Part shown: in pieces, positions 8,251 to 16,785 of the stretch
Layout of the letters: each line of letters starts with the position of its first letter
Numbering within the stretch: the stretch's first letter is position 1
DNA from: Brevibacterium sp. 239c
Lineage (GTDB): Bacteria; Actinomycetota; Actinomycetes; Actinomycetales; Brevibacteriaceae
DNA length: 64,000 nucleotides
Reading direction: 5' to 3'
NCBI RefSeq assembly: GCF_900169365.1
Contig: NZ_FXZH01000009.1
Span: 88,234-152,233, forward strand
Program-made: the position numbers and the translations under genes
The notes under the pieces: model-generated
Told to the model about the DNA's origin: nothing
The model's database searches: none
The model's input: only the letters and a program-made list of their open reading frames with translations

Positions 8251-10176
8251 TCAGTTCGCGGCCTGTCGCGCCTCGTCCGAGCCGAGCCCCTTGCGATCGT
8301 CTTCGTCGACCTTGGTCTCCTGCTGTGTGTCGAATCCGTCTTCCGGCAGCAGCTTCTTCGAGGTCTGCTCCGCAGCGGCCTCGTCCTCGACGACAGTGAA
8401 GCGGATGGTCTCCGTGGACTCACGACCGTAGCGGTCCGTGCCGGTGACTTCGGCGGTGTGCGTGCCCAGGTCGAGGTCGGAGGGGATCTCTGTGCGCCAC
8501 AGGTGCGAACTGGTCTGACCGACGCTGCCCGAGGTGCGCAGGTTCTGCGATGTCGTGTACGGGTCGGAGTATTCCCAGCCCTTGGCCAGCGACTCGCCCT
8601 TGCCGGGCTGAGTGTGCTCGGCGACGGTGTTCGCCTTGCCGTCGAAGCTCATCTCGACTCGGGCATCCGAGGTCCCTGCGAGGAAGCTTGAGGTCAGCCA
8701 GGTGTCGCCCTGTTTGAGGTCCTCGCGGGTGACGACGCGCTCGGAGATGGCCTCAGGCTCTTCGCCTGCCTTGTCCGCGTCCTGCCAGTCCTGAGCCTTC
8801 TGTGCCCAGTCGCGCCATTTGGGTGAGTTCACACCCAACAGCAGCTGATGATCATCGGATTCGTTGCGGACCGTGTAGCGCTCGCTGCGGTCGGAGCCGT
8901 CGAATTCGAGGGTGAGAATGCCGGGTTCTGACCCATCGCGAGTGAAGGCGTAGGGAAGCCCGTCTGCGTTGAGTCCGCCGGAGTACCAGTCACCGGAGAC
9001 GGCACCGGCGACGATCTGGGTGTTCGGCAGGGTGTCGATGCCCGCGTCGGCCCATTCCTTGCGCTGTTCGCCGGCGACGAGGTTCTCCTGCGTGTGCGTG
9101 TGACCGCCGATCGTCACCGCATTCGGGTAGTCGGCGATGACATCGTAGAGGTCGGGTGCGTCATCGACGATGACCTGCTGGTGGTCGACGATCGGTGCGT
9201 GTGTGGCGATGACGACGTGGTCGTTCTTCGCCACGTTCTTCAGATCGTTCTCCAGCCATTCCAGCTGCTCTTCACCGATCTTCTCCTTGTACTTCTTCGT
9301 CGAAGCGTTGCCCGAGTACTCGATGCTGTCGAGGACGACGAAGTGCGTCTCGCCGACGTCATAGGAGAAGTAGCCGGGACCGAACTGGTCACGGAAGGTG
9401 TCGAGCGCGTGAGCATCGTCGGGCGAATCGTAGTCCTGGTCATGATTGCCCGGTGCGGCACGGACAGGTCCGTTCATCTGCGAGTAGACGTCGCGGAGCT
9501 CGTCATTGAGGCTGAGGTCGTCGCCCACATTGTCTCCCAGCAGGAGGACGCCGCAGCCCTTGTAGTCGTCACGATCGGCAAGGTCGCCGACTGCGCCGTC
9601 ACGCGCGTAGCCCATCTCGGTCTTGTCATAGGCCTGCGTGTCGGAGGCGATCGCGCAGTTCTGCTTCGCCGAGGCGGTCGCCGCGGACTCGATCATCGGG
9701 AAGTTCACGGCCTTCGGAGTCTCGCCCGTGGGTTTGATTCCGCCGTATTTGAGGCCTGGTGAGCCCTTGGGCAGATGGTTGTAGCTGAACTGCGCGAAAT
9801 TATCCGAGTCGACAGGAACCTGCCAACCGGAGGGCTGGGTGATGGAGACCGTCATATTGTCGCGCACGGGCAGCTCGTAGGCGCCTTCTCCGTCGGTCTG
9901 GACGACGTCGACGCCGTTGGTCACTGCGACATCGGCGATGCCGGTCTCGTCGCCGTCGAGCTTCGAGTTCTCGTTGACATCGTCGAACACCTGCCCCTGC
10001 AATGCCTCGGGGTCATCGGCCTGGCCCCGGTCGACCTGCACGTGGCCTTCATAGAGTTCAGCCGGTGTTTCGGCGGCCGCTGCGGAGCTGGCGCACACCA
10101 GCGGCGCCGTCAGGGCGAGAGCGGCACAGGCGCTGAGCCCCGTCATCGCACTCGGACGAAGTCGTCTCTCGAACAT
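8251..10176 (-). CDS. Secreted calcineurin-like metallophosphoesterase
   Basis: A 641-residue exported phosphoesterase. A signal peptide with RR at residues 4-5, a hydrophobic core and an A-S-S-A-A-A-A cleavage region covers about residues 1-34. An SdrD-like/MetallophosN beta-sandwich follows (about 55-130; the V-F-D-D-V-N-E-N-S-K-L-D-G-D-E-T-G motif is typical of a Ca-binding B-repeat). The calcineurin domain (about 170-400) has G-D-N-V-G-D, a G-N-H-D motif, A-T-H-A-P and G-G-H-T-H metal-ligand motifs, though the first D-x-H motif reads A-S-D-T-Q. A C-terminal beta domain follows (400-600). Start supported by AAGGAGA five nt upstream. Phosphate or phosphodiester scavenging at the cell surface is likely; the exact substrate is unknown. 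Confidence 0.85.
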   Translation of the reverse strand: MFERRLRPSAMTGLSACAALALTAPLVCASSAAAAETPAELYEGHVQVDRGQADDPEALQGQVFDDVNENSKLDGDETGIADVAVTNGVDVVQTDGEGAYELPVRDNMTVSITQPSGWQVPVDSDNFAQFSYNHLPKGSPGLKYGGIKPTGETPKAVNFPMIESAATASAKQNCAIASDTQAYDKTEMGYARDGAVGDLADRDDYKGCGVLLLGDNVGDDLSLNDELRDVYSQMNGPVRAAPGNHDQDYDSPDDAHALDTFRDQFGPGYFSYDVGETHFVVLDSIEYSGNASTKKYKEKIGEEQLEWLENDLKNVAKNDHVVIATHAPIVDHQQVIVDDAPDLYDVIADYPNAVTIGGHTHTQENLVAGEQRKEWADAGIDTLPNTQIVAGAVSGDWYSGGLNADGLPYAFTRDGSEPGILTLEFDGSDRSERYTVRNESDDHQLLLGVNSPKWRDWAQKAQDWQDADKAGEEPEAISERVVTREDLKQGDTWLTSSFLAGTSDARVEMSFDGKANTVAEHTQPGKGESLAKGWEYSDPYTTSQNLRTSGSVGQTSSHLWRTEIPSDLDLGTHTAEVTGTDRYGRESTETIRFTVVEDEAAAEQTSKKLLPEDGFDTQQETKVDEDDRKGLGSDEARQAAN

Positions 10177-10354
10177 TTAGTTCTCCTTGTTTTCGGTAGT
10201 GAGAAGAGCTGCCGAGAAAAGACCTTAGGGAAGCTGAGAGAATCCTGAATGGCGCAGGCACGACCGTGTGATGAACGGGAGATGATGCGTCCGTGGAACC
10301 TGCTCACGGCCAGTGGCCCAGGCGCGTTTCGCGCACACTGCTGCGATGACCCCG

Positions 10355-10360
10355 TAGGCT
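10355..10360 (+). promoter_or_regulatory. -10 box of the MgtE-like gene, leaderless
   Basis: TAGGCT ends 7 nt before the ATG at 10368. Confidence 0.5.
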
Positions 10361-10367
10361 TAAGACC

Positions 10368-11639
10368 ATGAGTGGTCCACCGAAAAGAGTCTTCGTCGCG
10401 CGCCTCATCGCCGTCCCCGTCTTCGACCCTCTCGGGGATCAGGTCGGACGCGTTCGAGACGCCGTCATCGTCTACCGGGCCACCATGCGCCAGTTTCCCC
10501 GCGTCATCGGTCTCGTCGTCGAAGTTCCGGGTCGGCGACGCGTCTTCGTGCCGATGGGTCGGGTGACGTCGATCGATTCCGGTCAGGTCATCACCACCGG
10601 GCTGGTGAATATGCGCCGCTTCGAACAGCGCCGTTCGGAGACCTTGGTCGTCAACGACCTCCTCGACCGTCGACTGCGATTGCGTGAGGACAACTCCCCA
10701 ATCCAGATCGAAGACGTCGGCATCGAACAGCAGGTGAACAAGGACTGGGAGGTGACGCGGCTCTTCGTACGCAGAGTCCAAGAGCGCAGCGCCTTTTCCG
10801 CATTCCGCAGACGCGGTGAGACGATGCAGATCGACTGGACGGACACCGAGCACCCTACCGATTACAACGTCGATCAGGAGGCCACACAGCTCATTGCGGC
10901 CTACCAGGATACGAAGCCTGCCGACCTCGCCGACGTGCTGTTTGAGATGAAACCCGAACGTCGGCTTCAGGTCGCACGAGCCCTCGATGACGAACGTTTG
11001 GCCGACGTCATCGAGGAGCTGCCGGATGAGACGCAGGTTGAACTTCTGTCCGCCCTCGACACCCAGCGTGCGGTGACCGTCCTTGAGGAGATGGAACCCG
11101 ATGACGCTGCCGACCTCCTCGGCGAGCTCAGCGATGAGCAGGCCGAACGGTTCCTCGCCCTGATGGAACCCGACGAAGCCGAGGATGTGCGCACCCTGCT
11201 GTCCTATGACGATGACACCGCCGGTGGCCTGATGACCACAGAGCCGGTCATCCTGACGCCGGAGACCACCGTCGCCGAGGCGCTGGCCCATGTCCGACGC
11301 GAGGACCTTCCCGCAGCACTGGCGGCGGCGGTCTTCGTCTGCCGTCAGCCCATCGAGACCCCGACGGGCAAGTATCTGGGCATCGTCCACATTCAGGAGA
11401 TGCTGCGCCATCCTCCGCACGAAGCTGTCGGCATCATGCTCGACACCGAGGTCGAGGCGCTGCCGCCGGACTCGCCGCTGGGCGAGGTCACCAAACTGTT
11501 GGCGGCGTACAATCTGGTGTCGGTGCCGATCACCGACGACAACGATCACCTCATCGGTGTGGTCACCGTCGACGACGTCCTCGATGAGCTGCTTCCCGAT
11601 GACTGGCGCACCGGTCGTGATGATCACAGGAGGGGATAA
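10368..11639 (+). CDS. MgtE N-domain and CBS-pair protein without channel
   Basis: A 423-residue soluble protein (Rv1232c-like). A PRC-barrel-like N-terminus (about 1-130) is followed by an acidic MgtE intracellular N domain (about 170-275, repeated L-x-x-x-E-P-D-D-A-A-D and V-I-E-E-L-P-D-E) and two CBS domains (about 280-415; one contains Y-D-D-D-T-A-G-G-L-M-T-T, the second ends V-V-T-V-D-D-V-L-D). The transmembrane Mg channel of true MgtE is absent. In full-length MgtE these domains sense Mg, so this may be a stand-alone Mg or nucleotide sensor. It is followed after 2 nt by a DUF1003 membrane protein, probably its partner. Confidence 0.85.
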   Translation: MSGPPKRVFVARLIAVPVFDPLGDQVGRVRDAVIVYRATMRQFPRVIGLVVEVPGRRRVFVPMGRVTSIDSGQVITTGLVNMRRFEQRRSETLVVNDLLDRRLRLREDNSPIQIEDVGIEQQVNKDWEVTRLFVRRVQERSAFSAFRRRGETMQIDWTDTEHPTDYNVDQEATQLIAAYQDTKPADLADVLFEMKPERRLQVARALDDERLADVIEELPDETQVELLSALDTQRAVTVLEEMEPDDAADLLGELSDEQAERFLALMEPDEAEDVRTLLSYDDDTAGGLMTTEPVILTPETTVAEALAHVRREDLPAALAAAVFVCRQPIETPTGKYLGIVHIQEMLRHPPHEAVGIMLDTEVEALPPDSPLGEVTKLLAAYNLVSVPITDDNDHLIGVVTVDDVLDELLPDDWRTGRDDHRRG

Positions 11640-11641
11640 CA

Positions 11642-12175
11642 GTGGCCGTTGACGATTTCGACGTTCCCCGTTCAAGCAAACGCCGACTCCCCAACATTGC
11701 AATGTCACCGGAGACATTCGGCCGTGGCGCCGAAGGCTTCGCCCGGTTCATGGGCACTCCGGCCTTCCTCGTGGGAATGACCGTGTTCTGCGCCGTCTGG
11801 CTGGTTTGGAACACTCTCCTCCCCGAGGCCTGGCAGTTCGATCCCCGCTCATTGAACTTCACACTTCTGACGCTGATCCTGTCGCTGCAGGCCTCCTATG
11901 CCGCGCCGCTGATCCTGTTGGCGGAGAATCGCAGCACCGACCGTGACCGTGTCGAGTTCGAACATGACAGGCAGCGAGCCGAACGCAACCTCGCCGACAC
12001 GGAATACCTCGCTCGTGAGGTCGCCGCCCTGCGCATCGCCATGCGTGAGGTCGCAACTCGCGACTTCATCCGCTCCGAACTCAAGGACCTCCTGAAGGAA
12101 CTTGAGGAGGAGACGAAGGGACCTGTCAGCGACCCCGGGCGAAGTGACCGGTCCGATGGCGAGCAGGTAGGCTGA
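11642..12175 (+). CDS. DUF1003 membrane protein
   Basis: A 177-residue protein with two central transmembrane segments (about residues 35-55 and 70-92) and a charged C-terminal helix rich in E, R and D, as in the DUF1003 family. The GTG start at 11642 lies just after a strong AGGAGG site inside the end of the upstream gene, so the pair is translationally linked. The constant pairing with an MgtE-like sensor suggests a role in divalent-cation handling, but this is inference; the family's function is not established. Confidence 0.85.
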   Translation: MAVDDFDVPRSSKRRLPNIAMSPETFGRGAEGFARFMGTPAFLVGMTVFCAVWLVWNTLLPEAWQFDPRSLNFTLLTLILSLQASYAAPLILLAENRSTDRDRVEFEHDRQRAERNLADTEYLAREVAALRIAMREVATRDFIRSELKDLLKELEEETKGPVSDPGRSDRSDGEQVG

Positions 12176-12218
12176 AGGCCCCGGGAATATTGATCGGGAA
12201 GAGAAAGGACGTGAGCAC

Positions 12219-13343
12219 ATGACTGGGCCATCCGAGGACTCCGTTCGCGAAGCCCTGACAGGGGTCATCGACCCGGAGATCCGCCGCAGCATCGTCGAAC
12301 TCGACATGGTCGATTCCATCAGCATCGACGGCGGCAAGGTCACCGTCACCGTTCTTCTCACCATCTCCGGCTGTCCGCTCAAGGACACGATCACTAAGGA
12401 CACCACAGCCGCGGTGACTAAGGTCGAGGGTGTCACCGAGGTGTCCGTGATCTTAGGCACGATGACCCCCGAGCAGCGCACCGCGATGCGGGAGAAGCTC
12501 CAAGGTCCCGGCACGAGCCGTGAGATCCCGTTCAACCGGCCCGACTCCCTGACGAAGGTCTACGCCGTCGCCTCCGGCAAGGGCGGTGTGGGCAAATCCT
12601 CGATCACCGCGAATCTCGCTGTGTCCTTGGCCCAGAAGGGCCTGCGCGTGGGCGTCGTCGACGCCGACATCTACGGTTTCTCGATCCCTTCCATGCTCGG
12701 CCTGTCCGGAAAGCCGACCCGAGTCGATGACATGATCATCCCGCAGATCGCCCATGGTGTGAAGGTCATGAGCATCGGCATGTTCGTCCCGCCCAACCAG
12801 GCCGTCGTCTGGCGCGGGCCGATGCTTCACCGGGCCCTGCAGCAATTCCTCACCGATGTCTTCTGGGGCGACCTGGACGTGCTCCTCCTTGACCTGCCTC
12901 CGGGCACCGGTGACATCGCGATCTCCGTGGCCCAACTGCTTCCGGGCTCCGAGCTCCTCGTCGTCACAACGCCGCAGCAGGCTGCCGCGCAGGTCGCCGA
13001 ACGGGCAGGGTCGATCTCCACACAGACCGATCAGCGACTGGCCGGGGTGATTGAGAACATGTCCTGGATGGAGATGCCCGATGGCACCCGCATGGATGTC
13101 TTCGGCTCCGGCGGCGGTGCTCAGGTGGCCGCGAATCTGTCCGAGACCATCGGTTCACAGGTTGAGCTGCTGGCTCAGGTGCCACTCGACACACAGGTCC
13201 GCGAGGGTTCAGACGATGGAACCCCCGTTGTGTTGGGACAGCCAGACTCACCCGCGGCGCGCGAATTCGCTTCGCTGGCCTCGACTCTGGCGCATCGCTC
13301 ACGCGGCTTGTCGGGCAAGTCTCTCGGGCTCAGCCCCGTCTGA
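12219..13343 (+). CDS. mrp: Mrp/ApbC family P-loop ATPase
   Basis: A 374-residue MRP-type ATPase related to iron-sulfur carrier ApbC/Nbp35. The N-terminal MIP18/DUF59 domain (about 1-95) has I-D-P-E-I and S-G-C-P-L-K; the deviant Walker A K-G-G-V-G-K-S-S follows near residue 115, then D-A-D-I-Y-G-F-S and D-L-P-P-G-T-G-D. The CxxC motif that binds a bridging cluster in E. coli Mrp is absent: after I-E-N-M-S the chain reads W-M-E-M-P-D-G. So Fe-S carriage by the usual cysteines is doubtful. The start has an AAGGAC site. It is 7 nt from the deacetylase lipoprotein gene. Confidence 0.92.
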   Translation: MTGPSEDSVREALTGVIDPEIRRSIVELDMVDSISIDGGKVTVTVLLTISGCPLKDTITKDTTAAVTKVEGVTEVSVILGTMTPEQRTAMREKLQGPGTSREIPFNRPDSLTKVYAVASGKGGVGKSSITANLAVSLAQKGLRVGVVDADIYGFSIPSMLGLSGKPTRVDDMIIPQIAHGVKVMSIGMFVPPNQAVVWRGPMLHRALQQFLTDVFWGDLDVLLLDLPPGTGDIAISVAQLLPGSELLVVTTPQQAAAQVAERAGSISTQTDQRLAGVIENMSWMEMPDGTRMDVFGSGGGAQVAANLSETIGSQVELLAQVPLDTQVREGSDDGTPVVLGQPDSPAAREFASLASTLAHRSRGLSGKSLGLSPV

Positions 13344-13350
13344 TCATGGC

Positions 13351-14793
13351 GTGATCATCCATCGCACGCAGCTGCGACGCATCCTCGCGCTCCTCGCGAC
13401 CTGCGCAGCGCTGACTCTCATTGCCGGATGTGTCGTCTCCGGTCCCACCCGCGACAACCCCACTCGCAGCGGGCAGCATCGCACCGACCCTGCAACAGGC
13501 AAGCACAACGCGGACACGGCAGAGGCGAATCTTCAGGTTCTGAGGCAGAACATCCGCAGCTATGCGATCGTCGATGCCAAGCGTGATCCGAAGACGAACA
13601 TCCATCTCTTCGGTCTGCCCGGCGCCGACTCCCTGAGTTCGGCTACCGAGAAGACTCTTCTGCAGGCCATCAGGTCCGCAGGAGGCTTCCACACTCACCG
13701 GGCCTACTCCCCTGTGGCGACAGCACCGGCCCACCGCTGGGCCTCCACGTCATTCGTTCCGGGCACAGCCACCTCGGCGAAGGCCTCCGACAGCGGTCAC
13801 AACCACAACGCGTCCACGGACGTGGAGGTCAGCAACCGTATTATCGCAGCCGGTGGGGACTTCCTCATCTCCTCGCTGACAACGCATTCCCCCACCGAGA
13901 AGACCTGGGCAGTGCTCACCGACCTGGTGCACGACACTACGGTGCATGTCCAGGACATGTTCACCTCGAAGATCGACCCCGCCGAGGTTGCTGCGGACGA
14001 ATCCGGAAACCTGACCGTCGGCGGTAAAGTTCCCACCTCAACCGATCTGACTTCGCTGGGAATACGAGTCATCGATTCTCTCTATCTCCCGCTCACTCTG
14101 CCCGACGGCACCGACGAGCGTGATCCCGACTTCTCCTGCACGTTGCTGCCCTGTGCTGCACTGACCTATGACGACGGCCCGGGGAAGCCCGAAATCGAAG
14201 ACAGGCTGCTCAGAGAAGCAGCCACGGCGAAGGTCCGGATCACCTATTTCCTCGTCGGCAAGAGGGTGGCCGCCGACCCTGCCACAGTGAAGAGGATCTC
14301 TGCTGCCGGGCATGAGGTCGCCAACCACACGTTCTCCCATCCACGACTCAACAAATCGAGCGACGCCAAGGTTAAGAAGGAAGTCAAGAGAACCGACAGG
14401 GCGATTGAAGCAGCAACGTCGAAGGCGCCAAAGTTGGTGCGTCCACCCTTCGGCGCGCTCGACAGATCGGCCGCGTCCGCTCTCGGCCGGCCGGCGATCA
14501 TCTGGGACGTTGACACCGGTGATTGGCAGCACAAGGACGCAGAACGCACGGTTTCCGAGGTCGGAGCCGATGCCGGGCCGGGCTCGATCGTCCTCATGCA
14601 CTCGATCCATCCGACGACGGTGGATGCCGCACCCGGTGTCTTCGCAACCGTGAGGGACAAAGGCCTCTATCCGGTCACCATCAGTCAGCTCTTCGCAGGG
14701 ATCGGGTTCGAAAAGGGCGGTTCCTACTTCTGCCGCGGCTACGCAAACGAACTGTGCTCGAACCCCGAACACCCTGCGGTGCACAAAAACTGA
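13351..14793 (+). CDS. Lipoprotein polysaccharide deacetylase (NodB/CE4)
   Basis: A 480-residue surface-anchored CE4 esterase that probably removes acetyl groups from peptidoglycan or another wall glycan. The GTG start at 13351 gives a short basic N-terminus, a hydrophobic core and a lipobox L-I-A-G-C. An N-terminal domain of about 240 residues with no motif I recognise precedes the NodB domain: T-Y-D-D-G-P-G (motif 1, near 273), H-E-V-A-N-H-T-F-S-H-P (motif 2, zinc His pair), R-P-P-F-G (motif 3), W-D-V-D-T-G-D-W (motif 4) and L-M-H-S-I (motif 5). All catalytic motifs are intact. An open frame reaches far upstream inside mrp, but that extension is a shadow. Confidence 0.9.
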   Translation: MIIHRTQLRRILALLATCAALTLIAGCVVSGPTRDNPTRSGQHRTDPATGKHNADTAEANLQVLRQNIRSYAIVDAKRDPKTNIHLFGLPGADSLSSATEKTLLQAIRSAGGFHTHRAYSPVATAPAHRWASTSFVPGTATSAKASDSGHNHNASTDVEVSNRIIAAGGDFLISSLTTHSPTEKTWAVLTDLVHDTTVHVQDMFTSKIDPAEVAADESGNLTVGGKVPTSTDLTSLGIRVIDSLYLPLTLPDGTDERDPDFSCTLLPCAALTYDDGPGKPEIEDRLLREAATAKVRITYFLVGKRVAADPATVKRISAAGHEVANHTFSHPRLNKSSDAKVKKEVKRTDRAIEAATSKAPKLVRPPFGALDRSAASALGRPAIIWDVDTGDWQHKDAERTVSEVGADAGPGSIVLMHSIHPTTVDAAPGVFATVRDKGLYPVTISQLFAGIGFEKGGSYFCRGYANELCSNPEHPAVHKN

Positions 14794-14832
14794 TTGGGAA
14801 ACTCAGTTCAACCCGATGCAGACCAGCGTGGC

Positions 14833-15306
14833 TCAGGTGGCCTCGGTATCGAAGGGCGCGGCGACTGAGCGATCACGCATGACCGACTGCGCCTGGAAAC
14901 GTTCGATGGGTGACAAAGGCTGCGCTCGGGACTCGCCAGCACCGGACCCCGCAGTGTCGGTGGAGCCTTCGGAACCGGCCTCGATCTCCTGAGCCGGCTT
15001 CTCGCTCGCCACCGTCGACTGCTCCCGACGTTTGGACTCCCGGATGGCTGAATCCTCTTCGACAAGAGCCTCCCGCACGATGCGGCGCGGATCATACTGA
15101 CGAGGATCCAACTTCTGCCAATCGACATCATTGAAGTCATCCCCGAAGTCGCGGCGCACGCTGTCCTTCGCGCCTTCGGCCATGCGACGCATCTGGCGCA
15201 CCAGCTCACGCAGCTTCTGCGCGTATTCGGGCAGGCGTTTGGGCCCGATGACGACAAGAGCCACTACCACCAGGATCAACATCTCGGTGCCGTTGATACC
15301 CAACAT
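14833..15306 (-). CDS. tatB: Sec-independent protein translocase TatB
   Basis: A 157-residue twin-arginine translocase subunit. It has the short N-terminal membrane helix (about residues 8-22: M-L-I-L-V-V-V-A-L-V-V-I), the G-P-K-R-L-P hinge, and an amphipathic helix with L-R-E-L-V-R-Q-M-R-R-M-A, then a long disordered acidic tail. Length favours TatB over TatA. The ATG at 15306 sits 7 nt after TAGACT (15314-15319), a leaderless start, so the GTG at 15312 is not used. It converges on the deacetylase and is divergent from the alkyltransferase-like gene. Confidence 0.9.
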   Translation of the reverse strand: MLGINGTEMLILVVVALVVIGPKRLPEYAQKLRELVRQMRRMAEGAKDSVRRDFGDDFNDVDWQKLDPRQYDPRRIVREALVEEDSAIRESKRREQSTVASEKPAQEIEAGSEGSTDTAGSGAGESRAQPLSPIERFQAQSVMRDRSVAAPFDTEAT

Positions 15307-15313
15307 GGGCACA

Positions 15314-15319
15314 AGTCTA
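15314..15319 (-). promoter_or_regulatory. -10 box of tatB, leaderless
   Basis: TAGACT on the minus strand ends 7 nt before the ATG at 15306. Confidence 0.5.
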
Positions 15320-15391
15320 CCGTGGACCGCAGTATGCTCGACTCACGGTCAATACAGGATTGCTCACACGCCACAGGAGGGATTTCCGAGC

Positions 15392-15724
15392 ATGGACGAG
15401 GTGGTTGTGGAGCGTGTGCTGCGCATCGTCGAACTCGTGCCTGAGTGCCATGTGGTCAACTACGGCACCGTCGGTCTGGTCGCCGGCTGCTCCCCGCGCT
15501 ATGTCGGACGAGTGATGAAGGAGTTCGGCTCCAATGTCAGCTGGTGGAGGGTCGTCAATGCTGCGGGAGTGCTGCCGGAGGCGCTCTTGCCCACCGCCCG
15601 CGAACACTGGGACGACGAGGGCATCCCTCACACGCACGAGAAGGTGAGCAGGTCAGCCTTCGTCGATGTCGATGATCTCGAGGAGCTGTGGCGGACCCAC
15701 GGCATCGACCCCGGAAGCAGTTAG
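15392..15724 (+). CDS. Alkyltransferase-like protein (MGMT DNA-binding domain)
   Basis: A 110-residue ATL protein, the DNA-binding half of O6-alkylguanine-DNA methyltransferase. It recognises alkylated guanine and flags it for excision repair but does not transfer the alkyl group. The sequence shows V-V-N-Y-G-T-V, A-G-C-S-P-R-Y-V-G-R-V-M and W-W-R-V-V-N-A-A-G, while the catalytic P-C-H-R is missing, as expected. The start is fixed by a CAGGAGG site about 10 nt before the ATG at 15392; the frame is open further upstream but only antisense to tatB. Confidence 0.87.
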   Translation: MDEVVVERVLRIVELVPECHVVNYGTVGLVAGCSPRYVGRVMKEFGSNVSWWRVVNAAGVLPEALLPTAREHWDDEGIPHTHEKVSRSAFVDVDDLEELWRTHGIDPGSS

Positions 15725-15727
15725 ACT
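15722..15727 (+). promoter_or_regulatory. -10 box of the O-methyltransferase gene
   Basis: TAGACT overlaps the stop codon of the upstream gene and ends 9 nt before the ATG at 15737, close to a leaderless layout. Confidence 0.4.
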
Positions 15728-15736
15728 TGGAACCAA

Positions 15737-16399
15737 ATGTCAGCCGAAAGCGAGGGTCGATTGTCACGCGAGAATTCAGGTGATCTCACCTTCTCCGAAC
15801 AGTACAACGGGCCCGACCCGCTTCTGGACGCCGCACGGGCGCTCTCTCACGAGAACGGCCTGGCTCCGGTGTCGCAGACGACAGCGTCGACGCTGACCCT
15901 GCTGGCGCGGCTGCTCACCCCGGTCGCGGCTGTCGAAGTCGGCACGGGCGCCGGCACCTCCACGCTGGCTCTGCTGCGCGGAATGCCCAGCTCAGGGATC
16001 CTGACATCGATCGACACGAACTCCACTGCTCAGGCGGCTGCCCGGGACCTCATCGACATGGCAGGGATCCGGCACAGCCGACTGCGCCTGATGAGTGGAC
16101 GGGCCGAAGACGTCCTCCAACGTCTGGCGCCGGGTGCCTATGACATGGTGTTCCTCGACTCGGAACCGACGAACCTCGAACGCATGATCGAACCTTCATT
16201 GCGTCTGCTTGACGCCCACGGGCTCCTCGTCATCCACCAGACGCTGCTCAAAGGCGGCGTGGCCGACCCTGTCGACCGCTCGCCGCGGACACAGGCAGCA
16301 CGTGGACTTCTCAACCGCCTAGCAGACCAGGAACGACTCGAACACGTCCTGCTGCCAATCGGCCAGGGCCTGCTGATGGTGCAGAAGACCCGACGCTGA
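15737..16399 (+). CDS. SAM-dependent O-methyltransferase (Rv1220c-like)
   Basis: A 220-residue class I methyltransferase of the catechol/caffeoyl-CoA O-methyltransferase family. The SAM motif V-E-V-G-T-G-A-G-T-S-T is at about residues 66-76, S-I-D-T-N (acidic SAM contact) follows, and Y-D-M-V-F-L-D-S is the metal/post-motif strand. Length is normal for the family. The acceptor is unknown. Its position near tatB and mrp matches Rv1220c. It ends in a clear hairpin terminator at 16407-16438. Confidence 0.85.
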   Translation: MSAESEGRLSRENSGDLTFSEQYNGPDPLLDAARALSHENGLAPVSQTTASTLTLLARLLTPVAAVEVGTGAGTSTLALLRGMPSSGILTSIDTNSTAQAAARDLIDMAGIRHSRLRLMSGRAEDVLQRLAPGAYDMVFLDSEPTNLERMIEPSLRLLDAHGLLVIHQTLLKGGVADPVDRSPRTQAARGLLNRLADQERLEHVLLPIGQGLLMVQKTRR

Positions 16400-16406
16400 A
16401 TGCCAA

Positions 16407-16438
16407 AACAGCAGAGACTCTGCGAAGTCTCTGCTGTT
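16407..16438. terminator. Bidirectional terminator hairpin
   Basis: A 13-bp perfect stem (16407-16419 with 16426-16438) and 6-nt loop between the convergent O-methyltransferase and DUF3117 genes, with A-rich 5' and T-containing 3' flanks. Confidence 0.85.
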
Positions 16439-16484
16439 CGTTTCGCTGAGCTCTGTGCTCAGCTGAGGAAAAGTGCTGTCCTGG

Positions 16485-16655
16485 TCACTGGCCCAAGGTC
16501 TCAGCCAGGGTGTCACGCAGGTCCGTGGCCTCGTCTCTGCTGAGCTCGATCACCAGGCGGCCTCCGCCCTCGACTGGAAGTCGCATCACCATGTCTCGAC
16601 CTTCTTTGGTCACTTCCAGAGGTCCGTCGCCGGTGCGGGGTTTCTGGGCTGCCAT
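16485..16655 (-). CDS. DUF3117 family small protein
   Basis: A 56-residue protein, M-A-A-Q-K-P-R-T-G-D-G-P-L-E-V-T at its N-terminus, then E-G-G-G-R-L-V-I-E-L and an acidic helical end. This is the DUF3117 signature, found as a single small gene in nearly all actinobacteria. The start has a GGAAGG-like site about 10 nt upstream. Function is unknown; its high conservation suggests a housekeeping role. Upstream sequence contains TGCATAAT as a possible -10 region. Confidence 0.92.
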   Translation of the reverse strand: MAAQKPRTGDGPLEVTKEGRDMVMRLPVEGGGRLVIELSRDEATDLRDTLAETLGQ

Positions 16656-16785
16656 GTGGGCTCTTCCTTCCGTTGATTATGCAAAGACGGTTCACGCTCG
16701 ATGGACCGAATGTAATACCTACGATTATTCCATGATCCGGTCATCGACGGGTAACCCGACCGAAAACTGACATTAGGACTGGCTG

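Noticed and set aside
13051..13350. Longer deacetylase start inside mrp
   Set aside because: Overlaps mrp in another frame and would hide the lipoprotein signal peptide.
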